Origin: Bacteroidota bacterium
GTDB taxonomy: Bacteria; Bacteroidota; Bacteroidia; Flavobacteriales; Crocinitomicaceae
Direction: 5' to 3'
NCBI GenBank assembly: GCA_005798205.1
Contig: SYKJ01000021.1
Span: forward strand, 1-5,052
DNA length: 5,052 bases
Positions 1-5,052 of the stretch are shown piece after piece. Position 1 is the stretch's first letter. Every line of letters starts with the position of its first letter. The position numbers and the translations under genes were made by a program. The notes under the pieces are model-generated. The model was given only the letters and a program-made list of their open reading frames with translations. It had not been told where the DNA came from and ran no database searches.

Positions 1-267
1 TACAATGATCAAGCTAAAGGGTAAAAATCCGTGATGCTTTTTTTCTTTATTTTTAAAAAAAGGGAAAAACTTCCAAACAGCGTAAACCATTCCCATATTC
101 GCAAATTGCGCAAAAAGAATTGCCAAAGAGAAAATCAGGTTGACAACTCCAATTTGTTCTGTAGATAAAATGAGTAAAAAGAGAAGACCTTTATTCACAT
201 AGCCCAGAGACAATCCGCAATAGGAAATGAGCATGGTACGCAAAGAATCTTTTTGAACTATTCCCAT
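1..267 (-). CDS. Wzx-like oligosaccharide flippase, N-terminal fragment (runs off left edge)
   Basis: This is an open frame of 89 codons read leftwards from an ATG at 267-265 to the window edge, with no stop. The protein begins MGIVQKDSLRTMLISYCG. It has a first membrane segment at about residues 12-34, a second at about 41-64, then a basic cytoplasmic stretch (FFPFFKNKEKKHHGF, about 68-82) and the start of a third hydrophobic segment. This order, with the MGIV start and the FFP..K..KHHGF loop, is what I recognise from Bacteroidota polysaccharide flippases (Wzx/RfbX type, MOP superfamily). These move undecaprenyl-linked sugar units across the inner membrane. The ATG is preferred because the family usually starts MGIV; an in-frame TAA at 300-298 limits any extension, although a TTG at 282-280 is possible. 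The full protein is usually 400-500 residues, so most is missing here. It is divergent from the glycosyltransferase at 350. A less specific alternative is a general polysaccharide biosynthesis membrane protein. Confidence 0.85.
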   Translation of the reverse strand, partial: MGIVQKDSLRTMLISYCGLSLGYVNKGLLFLLILSTEQIGVVNLIFSLAILFAQFANMGMVYAVWKFFPFFKNKEKKHHGFLPFSLIIV

Positions 268-279
268 AAATGATTTGAA

Positions 280-287
280 CAAAGATA
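280..287 (-). promoter_or_regulatory. Possible Bacteroidota -7 promoter element for the flippase
   Basis: Read on the minus strand these bases are TATCTTTG, an exact match to the TAnnTTTG -7 consensus described for the primary sigma factor of Bacteroidota. It sits 12 bases before the flippase ATG, which would give a very short leader. I see no convincing TTG-type -33 element upstream, so the call rests on an 8-base match with four to six informative positions in AT-rich DNA. It could be chance. Confidence 0.3.
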
Positions 288-315
288 AGAGATAGTCTTA
301 AATAAAATAGAGTGC

Positions 316-344
316 TTAATTATTGTTAATTTTAACACAATTAA
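316..344. repeat. AT-rich imperfect inverted repeat before the glycosyltransferase start
   Basis: The left arm TTAATTATTGTTAA (316-329) and right arm TTAACACAATTAA (332-344) are near reverse complements around a 2-base centre. The core GTTAA-TT-TTAAC is perfect, and the outer arms match apart from a one-base gap and one mismatch. It ends 5 bases before the GTG at 350, in the divergent spacer. It could be a small operator or a weak hairpin at the translation start, but the arms are almost entirely A and T, so chance is a real possibility. Confidence 0.35.
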
Positions 345-349
345 TTTGT

Positions 350-1618
350 GTGAAAAAAGTTTTAATTATAACGTATTATTGGCCTCCCAGTGGCGGAAGT
401 GGTGTTCAAAGATGGCTGAAATTTGTAAAATATTTTCGAGAATTTGGAATTGAACCAATTGTTTTAACGGTAGATTCGGAATATGCCGCTTTTCCAAATT
501 TAGATGAAAGCTTAGAGCAAGAAATACCAGTTGGAATTGAAGTTCACAAAACTCAAGCAAAAAGTCCCTTTGGATTTTATTCTAAAATCAAAAAAGGTAA
601 GATTCCCAATAGCGGTTTTGCTGGAGTTGGAAAAGAGAGTCTATTAGACAAATTATTTCGCTTCATTCGCGGAAATTTCTTTATTCCCGACGCGCGAATT
701 GGTTGGAATAAATTTGCTTTAGAAAAAGCCAAAGAATTAATTCAGCTTCATGCAATCGACACGGTAATTACAAGCTCTCCACCACATTCCACCCAATTAA
801 TTGGACTCCAATTAAAAAAGGAATTTAAAATAAAATGGATTGCTGATTTACGTGACCCTTGGACGGAAATTTATTATAACAAGTTACTTTTTAGATCAAA
901 CAGGGCGAAGAAAATCGATTATCGATATGAACAAGCTTGCTTACAAAATGCAGACACTTTAGTTGTTGTGAGTGAGGATATTAAAAGATGTTTTGGAGAG
1001 CGAAGTAAAACTATTTTAGAAAAAATACATGTAATTCCAAACGGATTTGATGAAGAAGATTTTTCCGACAAAAAAATAAAAAATGATTCAGATATAAAAT
1101 ACATTTCCTATGTTGGAAATCTAGGCTTGCAATATCCTATTGAACGTTTTTTAAAAGCATTTTCTGAGTTAGTCCAACAAGAGAAGCAATGGCGAATTCG
1201 ATTTATAGGTAATGTAAGTCAAACCGTAAATTCAGAAATCCAAAAATTAGGTTTAGAAAAATGGGTGACATTTATTCCATACGTAGAGCATAAAAAAGCC
1301 GTTGAATACATGATTAATTCGGATGTGCTCTTACTTATTATACCAGAAAGTGAGAATAACAAAGGTATTTTAACAGGAAAGCTATTTGAATACATTGCAA
1401 CAGGAAATCCTATAATTTACATAGGACCTGAAAGTGGTGATGCTGTTACAATTCTGAAAGGAATTGAGGGTCTTTCTTATTTAAACTTTAATTCTGAAGA
1501 GAAAATTCTGCCTTTTTGTTCTTCCATTGTGATGAACTTTAAAGAATCAAAACAAATTAATTACATTTATTCACGAAGAAATCTGGCGGAAAAATTTGCT
1601 AAATTGTGTATAAGCTAA
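350..1618 (+). CDS. GT-B glycosyltransferase (group 1/GT4-like), surface polysaccharide synthesis
   Basis: A 422-residue protein expected to transfer a sugar from an activated nucleotide donor to a growing lipid-linked glycan at the cytoplasmic face of the inner membrane. I chose the GTG at 350 because it gives (M)KKVLIITYYWPPSGGSGVQRW, the typical family N-terminus; the nine codons upstream, reachable from a TTG at 323, look untranslated. Visible parts: the glycine-rich loop SGGSGVQR (residues 14-21), ADLRDPW (165-171), VIPNGFDEEDF at the domain junction (228-238), YVGNL opening the second Rossmann domain (254-258), and GKLFEYIATGNPI with Glu347 (343-355). The usual EX7E pair is incomplete: the position eight residues before Glu347 is Gly339. 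The protein ends in a SRRNLAEKFAKL helix. Length fits a complete GT-B enzyme. It is first in a three-gene unit, 12 bases ahead of the methyltransferase. Donor and acceptor cannot be told. Confidence 0.88.
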   Translation: MKKVLIITYYWPPSGGSGVQRWLKFVKYFREFGIEPIVLTVDSEYAAFPNLDESLEQEIPVGIEVHKTQAKSPFGFYSKIKKGKIPNSGFAGVGKESLLDKLFRFIRGNFFIPDARIGWNKFALEKAKELIQLHAIDTVITSSPPHSTQLIGLQLKKEFKIKWIADLRDPWTEIYYNKLLFRSNRAKKIDYRYEQACLQNADTLVVVSEDIKRCFGERSKTILEKIHVIPNGFDEEDFSDKKIKNDSDIKYISYVGNLGLQYPIERFLKAFSELVQQEKQWRIRFIGNVSQTVNSEIQKLGLEKWVTFIPYVEHKKAVEYMINSDVLLLIIPESENNKGILTGKLFEYIATGNPIIYIGPESGDAVTILKGIEGLSYLNFNSEEKILPFCSSIVMNFKESKQINYIYSRRNLAEKFAKLCIS

Positions 1619-1630
1619 TTCTATTTTTCT

Positions 1631-2326
1631 ATGGAAAATAAAGAAAATGTAAAAAAATATTACGACAACTATGTTGGCCGACAAAGGAAACAGGGAATAA
1701 CTCCCCGACATCGCTTTATTTTAAAAAGATTAAAGCAATATGGCTTGAAATCAAATTCTAAAGTTTTAGAGATAGGAAGTGGAATAGGAACTTTGAGTGA
1801 GCTAATTGTAAAAGAGGTGAAAAATGGGTATTTTCTTGGTTGCGATATTTCAGAGAGAAGCATTGAAGTTTGTAATGCTGAATTGAAACATTCTTACACA
1901 GATTTTTTAGTTACAGACATGTCCAATTTTAAAAGTGATAAACAATTTGATTTTATTGTTTTTCCAGATGTTTTAGAGCATATTCCAGAAAGTGAGCACG
2001 CCCTGATTTTTCAAAATATATCAAAGTGTGTACACGAAGATTCAATTGTTGTCATCAATATTCCTGAGCCAAAATACTTGAATTGGGTGCGACACAATCG
2101 GCCAGAATTGTTGCAAATAATTGACCAATCTTTGTCGATGCAAGACTTAATGAATAACACTTACTCCGCAGGATTTTTCCTCGAAGAAATTTTACCTTAC
2201 GCTATTCACACAAATGTTCCGAACTATTTAAGTATTATCTTCTCGAGAAAAGCTGAGTTGTCAGAAATGAAAATGAAAGGTGGCTTTGGAAAATTATGGG
2301 ATAATCTGAAATATAGATTTTTATAA
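1631..2326 (+). CDS. Class I SAM-dependent methyltransferase
   Basis: A 231-residue soluble protein with a Rossmann-type methyltransferase core. Motif I, VLEIGSGIG (residues 45-53), is the glycine-rich S-adenosylmethionine loop. Asp72 in GCDIS is the likely ribose-binding acidic residue at the end of strand 2, and Asp96 in VTDMS fits the adenine-contact position. FDFIVFPDVLEHIPE (106-120) is the motif IV/post-I region common to the Methyltransf_11/23/25 group. After VVINIPEP (140-147) comes NRPELLQIIDQS (156-167), a stretch I associate with polysaccharide-cluster members. Length is normal and nothing looks broken. Lying between two glycosyltransferases (12 bases after one, 2 before the next), it probably methylates a sugar hydroxyl or carboxyl of the glycan, but the acceptor is not visible. 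Methylation of a lipid or small molecule is an alternative. The ATG at 1631 has no Shine-Dalgarno site. Confidence 0.87.
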   Translation: MENKENVKKYYDNYVGRQRKQGITPRHRFILKRLKQYGLKSNSKVLEIGSGIGTLSELIVKEVKNGYFLGCDISERSIEVCNAELKHSYTDFLVTDMSNFKSDKQFDFIVFPDVLEHIPESEHALIFQNISKCVHEDSIVVINIPEPKYLNWVRHNRPELLQIIDQSLSMQDLMNNTYSAGFFLEEILPYAIHTNVPNYLSIIFSRKAELSEMKMKGGFGKLWDNLKYRFL

Positions 2327-2328
2327 GC

Positions 2329-3372
2329 ATGAAATCCCCATTAGTTTATATCCATAATGGAAGCTCCACTTTTGTTGAAAAGGATATTAAAATATTAAAT
2401 GAAAATTATGCTGTAAGCGTATTTCATTTTAAAACACAGAAAAAAATAGCTGTACCCCTCCAATTTATTTTGGAATTACTATTTCTAATAAAAAACAGAA
2501 AGAGTAAAATAACGATAATACAGTTTGCAGGATATCACTCTTTTTTACCAATTATTATAAAAAAAATTGTGAATGCAAAATGTGTAATTATTCTTGGTGG
2601 CACAGATTGCGTTTCTTTTCCATCTATCAAATATGGTTCATTTCTTCGACAACCTCTTCGCTTTTTCACTTATTTCAGCATAAAAAATGCCACGCACTTA
2701 TGTCCAGTTGACAAGACATTGGTAGAATATGTTTATTCCTATCAAGAATTAGATTTTAAAACCCAAGGATATCTCGCACATTTCCCTAAAATTAAAACTC
2801 CATATACTGTCATTTTTAATGGGTATGAAAAAGAAAATTGGTATGTGAAAAAAAAAGAAAAAAACTCCTTTGTTACCGTTGGTTCAAATTTAGGTTCACG
2901 CTTTGGAATCGGATTAAAAGGAATAGACTTAATCTTAGAAATCGCTGATTTTTTTCCTGAGGCAGAATTTTATATTGTTGGCGGCAAAGCGATTCAAAAG
3001 GAAGTTTCAAAAAATATTCACCTGTTGGAAACAATGCCCAATAACGAACTTCCTAAATTTTTGGCTACAAAAGAGTTTTACCTGCAACTTTCCTTAAGCG
3101 AAGGGTTCCCGAATGCACTTTGTGAAGCAATGCTGTGCGGATGTATTCCAATTGTGTCAAATGTTGGCGGAATGCCAGAAATTGTAAAAGAAGTTGGGGG
3201 AATTTTACAAACGAAATCTGTAAGTAAATTAAGAGAACTTCTCAACGAATATATGATGAAAGAGGAACAGGAAAGAAAGAAAATTTCTGAAAATGCTCGC
3301 TTAAGAATAAGCGAAAAATACACCTTGGAAAGTAGGAGAGCAAATTTACTTGGACTTATTTCTCGTCTTTAG
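2329..3372 (+). CDS. GT4-family retaining glycosyltransferase
   Basis: A 347-residue GT-B enzyme, predicted to be a cytoplasmic retaining transferase using a nucleotide sugar. The N-terminal acceptor domain (about 1-165) is compact and rich in Ile, Phe and Lys, with a GGTD turn at 90-93. A lysine-rich linker (about 166-179) leads to the donor domain: FVTVGSNLGSRFGIGLKGIDLILEIA (181-206), FYIVGG (214-219), then SEGFPNALCEAMLCGCIPIVSNVGGMPEIV (257-286). That last block contains the canonical EX7E pair, Glu258 and Glu266, which contacts the donor sugar-nucleotide and supports activity. The C-terminal helix ends near ISEKYTLESRRANLLGLISRL. The ATG at 2329 follows the methyltransferase stop by 2 bases, so the two are probably translationally coupled. 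The last 17 bases overlap the 3' end of the opposite-strand YfhO gene. An A9-G-A7 run encodes the linker. Sugar specificity is unknown. Confidence 0.9.
   Translation: MKSPLVYIHNGSSTFVEKDIKILNENYAVSVFHFKTQKKIAVPLQFILELLFLIKNRKSKITIIQFAGYHSFLPIIIKKIVNAKCVIILGGTDCVSFPSIKYGSFLRQPLRFFTYFSIKNATHLCPVDKTLVEYVYSYQELDFKTQGYLAHFPKIKTPYTVIFNGYEKENWYVKKKEKNSFVTVGSNLGSRFGIGLKGIDLILEIADFFPEAEFYIVGGKAIQKEVSKNIHLLETMPNNELPKFLATKEFYLQLSLSEGFPNALCEAMLCGCIPIVSNVGGMPEIVKEVGGILQTKSVSKLRELLNEYMMKEEQERKKISENARLRISEKYTLESRRANLLGLISRL
2848..2864 (+). repeat. A9-G-A7 homopolymer run inside the second glycosyltransferase
   Basis: Nine A, one G and seven A in a row encode most of VKKKEKN (residues 173-179), the linker between the two GT-B domains. 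Gain of one A would lead to a TGA at 2946-2948, and loss of one A to a TAG at 2891-2893 (coordinates of the present sequence). Either change removes the donor-binding domain. In the window as given the frame is intact. Confidence 0.75.
3356..3372. other. 17-base convergent overlap of two coding sequences
   Basis: The plus-strand glycosyltransferase stops with TAG at 3370-3372, and the minus-strand YfhO gene stops with TAA at 3358-3356, so the final codons of each are antisense to the other. No GC-rich hairpin followed by a T-run is visible on either strand nearby; the only symmetry is the 8-base palindrome AGAATTCT at 3371-3378. Confidence 0.85.
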
Positions 3373-5052
3373 AATTCTCAGAAGTAATTGTTGTGCGGCA
3401 TTCCTTTCCAATAACTAAACCCAAAGACAAAAGTAAAAGTATCGATCCAATCATAGAAAAATTACTCGCTTTTTTAAATGATTCAGGCTCAAACTTCCAT
3501 TCAATTTTGTGCTTTCCCGCAGGAATATTAGCTGCTCGTAGAATGTAATTAGCACGAAAAACTTTGTCAGTCTTTTTACCATCAATGTAACAATTCCAAC
3601 CTTCAGTATAATAAACTTCACTAAAAACGGCATTCATAGGAAGTGTAGAATTTGAGGAATATGTTAATGAATTAACGTCGTATTTACTTAAGGAAATAGT
3701 TGCATTTGTATCAATTTTATTGATAGGGGCTAAATAGCTATTAAATTCCTTGTTTACAATCGCTGTATTACTGAGGTCATTTTCACCTAGAGCTTTCATT
3801 TCTTCGTTGCTATTTTTTACTTGCTTCACATCAGTTACAAACCAAGCTGCTCCATTTGCATTTGTGTTTTTTACTGGATTCTTCGTTCTGTCAACAATTA
3901 AATATTTGGTATTCAACATATTCAAAACAGCATTTGAGTCAGTAACTGCGATTTCATCAACTTGAATTGTGTCAAAAATTTGTTCCGCATTTTCATTTGT
4001 CACAATACCAGTCATTCCATAAGCTTGGAATTTGATATTTTTAGCCATTCCAATTTCACGATTTATGCGATTCAATTCATCAAAAATGTAGAAATCAACA
4101 AGCTCCTGATAACGCTTTAACTTAGCACCGTGATATCCTCCAATACTTTTGTGAAAATAACTCGTATTTGTTTCTGCAAAGGGATTTGAAAAAGAAAGAA
4201 CACGGTAATTTGTATTAAGATTTAATATGCCAAATTGTGCCAATAAATTATTATTCTCTGAGTCTACGTTTTTGTAGTGAATCGAATTCATCATTTTAGA
4301 TTCTAAAGAACTTACTTTTTTGTTAAAGTTGGGAATCGAGTTCTTTTCTTTCTCTAAAATAGAATTATCGGCAGTTTGGGGCAAATTTGGGAGTGCGGCC
4401 AATGCATTTTCCTCATAATACTTGTAAACTCCAGCATCCTCACTCGTATTTAAATAACGGTTAGAAACAGAAATATTATCATATGCAACAAGACAAACAG
4501 CAATAATTATCAGAACTCTGTTTGTTAACTTCGCATATACTGCAAGTAAAACTATACCACAAGAGAATAAAACCATTAAAATTGAGCGCAAAAGATCGCT
4601 TTTAAAAAGAGCAATTCTTGTATCTATTAATGCTTGTTTTAAACCAAGCAATTGTGATACATCTTGATTTCCGTTTATTGCATCATTGAACTGCATTACT
4701 TCTTCAGTTCTCAAGAAAGATCCTGATAAAGAAGGGAAAAGATAAAGAAGCACAACGCTAAGCGCAATTCCACCGCACACAAATAAGTATGTTTTTTTAT
4801 TTTCAGTTAGTCCAGTTTTCTTGAAAAGGCTATCTAGAAATAGAATTCCTAGTGCAGGAACCATTACTTGCAACAATACCAGTATCATTTTTGAATCGCG
4901 AAATTTATTATACATCGGAAATTTATTAATGAAAAAGTCATTAATTCCTCCAGGATCATTTGATGCTAACAGGATTGCTAGAACGCTAATTACTAAGAAT
5001 GGCCACTTAATATTATCTTTGATTAATATCATGCCAATCAAAAAAAATGTAA
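3356..5052 (-). CDS. YfhO-family membrane protein, C-terminal part (N-terminus beyond right edge)
   Basis: The frame stays open from the right edge to the TAA at 3358-3356, giving 564 visible residues. The reading TFFLIGMILIKDN at the edge continues a membrane segment, so an internal TTG (5041) or ATG (5032) is not the true start. Numbering from the TTG codon, hydrophobic segments lie at about 14-27, 52-73, 84-103, 152-170 and 174-188. A large, probably periplasmic region (about 190-525) follows, then a last segment at about 528-545 and a short polar tail. YfhO signatures are clear: DFFINKFPMYNKFRDSKM (35-52), SYFHKSIGGYHGAKLKRYQ (294-312), LNMLNTKYLIV (373-383) and EVYYTEGWNCYIDGKK (475-490). 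Firmicutes YfhO proteins are GT-C-type glycosyltransferases acting on cell-wall polymers; the Bacteroidota members are mostly uncharacterised. The GT-C catalytic residues would lie in the missing N-terminal part. Its position supports a role in glycan modification. Confidence 0.88.
   Translation of the reverse strand, partial: TFFLIGMILIKDNIKWPFLVISVLAILLASNDPGGINDFFINKFPMYNKFRDSKMILVLLQVMVPALGILFLDSLFKKTGLTENKKTYLFVCGGIALSVVLLYLFPSLSGSFLRTEEVMQFNDAINGNQDVSQLLGLKQALIDTRIALFKSDLLRSILMVLFSCGIVLLAVYAKLTNRVLIIIAVCLVAYDNISVSNRYLNTSEDAGVYKYYEENALAALPNLPQTADNSILEKEKNSIPNFNKKVSSLESKMMNSIHYKNVDSENNNLLAQFGILNLNTNYRVLSFSNPFAETNTSYFHKSIGGYHGAKLKRYQELVDFYIFDELNRINREIGMAKNIKFQAYGMTGIVTNENAEQIFDTIQVDEIAVTDSNAVLNMLNTKYLIVDRTKNPVKNTNANGAAWFVTDVKQVKNSNEEMKALGENDLSNTAIVNKEFNSYLAPINKIDTNATISLSKYDVNSLTYSSNSTLPMNAVFSEVYYTEGWNCYIDGKKTDKVFRANYILRAANIPAGKHKIEWKFEPESFKKASNFSMIGSILLLLSLGLVIGKECRTTITSENSKDEK

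Noticed and set aside
341..348. TTAATTTG as a -7 promoter element on the plus strand
   Set aside because: It mismatches TAnnTTTG at position 2 and lies 1 base from the GTG, so transcription would start inside the gene. Another near match (TAATTTTA, 327-334) has no supporting -33 element.
323..349. Upstream TTG start extending the first glycosyltransferase by nine residues
   Set aside because: The extension overlaps the AT-rich inverted repeat and does not resemble family N-termini, whereas the GTG at 350 gives the typical (M)KKVLIITYYWPPSGG start.
1343..1996. Direct repeat CCAGAAAGTGAG at 1343-1354 and 1985-1996
   Set aside because: Both copies encode PESE in unrelated proteins and the flanks do not match, so this is coincidence.
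3371..3378. AGAATTCT palindrome as a bidirectional terminator
   Set aside because: Eight AT-rich bases with no loop and no adjacent T-run cannot form an intrinsic terminator.
366..3633. Short minus-strand reading frames opposite the three plus-strand genes (366-560, 919-1104, 1669-1863, 3078-3323), plus 3451-3633, which lies in another frame of the YfhO gene
   Set aside because: All lie wholly inside strongly supported genes on the other strand or another frame, and none shows a family motif.
3750..3965. 71-residue plus-strand reading frame opposite the YfhO gene
   Set aside because: It is antisense to a well-supported coding region and has no recognisable domain. Its Phe/Ser/Val-rich composition is what the reverse of the YfhO codons would give.
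5030..5041. TTG (5041-5039) or ATG (5032-5030) as the true start of the YfhO gene
   Set aside because: The frame remains open to the right edge, and the preceding codons continue a hydrophobic segment. The protein is clearly a C-terminal portion of a larger family member.

Overview
The window is AT-rich and densely coded. It looks like part of a surface-polysaccharide (O-antigen, capsule or exopolysaccharide) locus from a member of the Bacteroidota, most likely Flavobacteriales. The evidence is protein-level. A flippase N-terminus begins MGIV and carries an FFP(x)FKNK..KHHGF stretch. A glycosyltransferase opens (V/M)KKVLIITYYWPPSGGSGVQRW. A YfhO-type membrane protein carries the SYFHKSIGGYHGAKLKRYQ and EVYYTEGWNCYIDGKK signatures. 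The genes also lack Shine-Dalgarno sites, as is usual in this phylum. Genus-level placement is not possible by eye; something like Fluviicola/Crocinitomicaceae would fit but is a guess.

Layout, left to right. Bases 1-267 (minus strand) hold the first 89 codons of a Wzx-like flippase that runs off the left edge. Bases 268-349 are a short divergent intergenic region with a possible -7 promoter element for the flippase and an AT-rich imperfect inverted repeat just before the next start. Bases 350-3372 (plus strand) are a tight three-gene unit: a GT-B glycosyltransferase with a GTG start, a class I SAM-dependent methyltransferase 12 bases later, and a GT4-family glycosyltransferase 2 bases after that. 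Bases 3356-5052 (minus strand) hold the C-terminal part of a large YfhO-family membrane protein whose N-terminus lies beyond the right edge. Its 3' end overlaps that of the last plus-strand gene by 17 bases. There is no gene-free stretch longer than about 80 bases, and no tRNA, rRNA, CRISPR array or insertion sequence.

The likely joint role is as follows. The two cytoplasmic glycosyltransferases add sugars to a lipid-linked oligosaccharide, and the methyltransferase may methylate a sugar or otherwise modify the glycan. The flippase moves the lipid-linked unit across the inner membrane. The YfhO protein may modify glycans on the periplasmic side. This pathway is inferred from families and gene order; no donor, acceptor or linkage can be read from the sequence.

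I found no clearly new biological system. The points most worth a second look are the opposite orientation of the three-gene unit between two minus-strand genes, the convergent coding overlap without a visible terminator, and an A9-G-A7 run in the interdomain linker of the second glycosyltransferase, where a one-base slip in either direction would remove the C-terminal domain.
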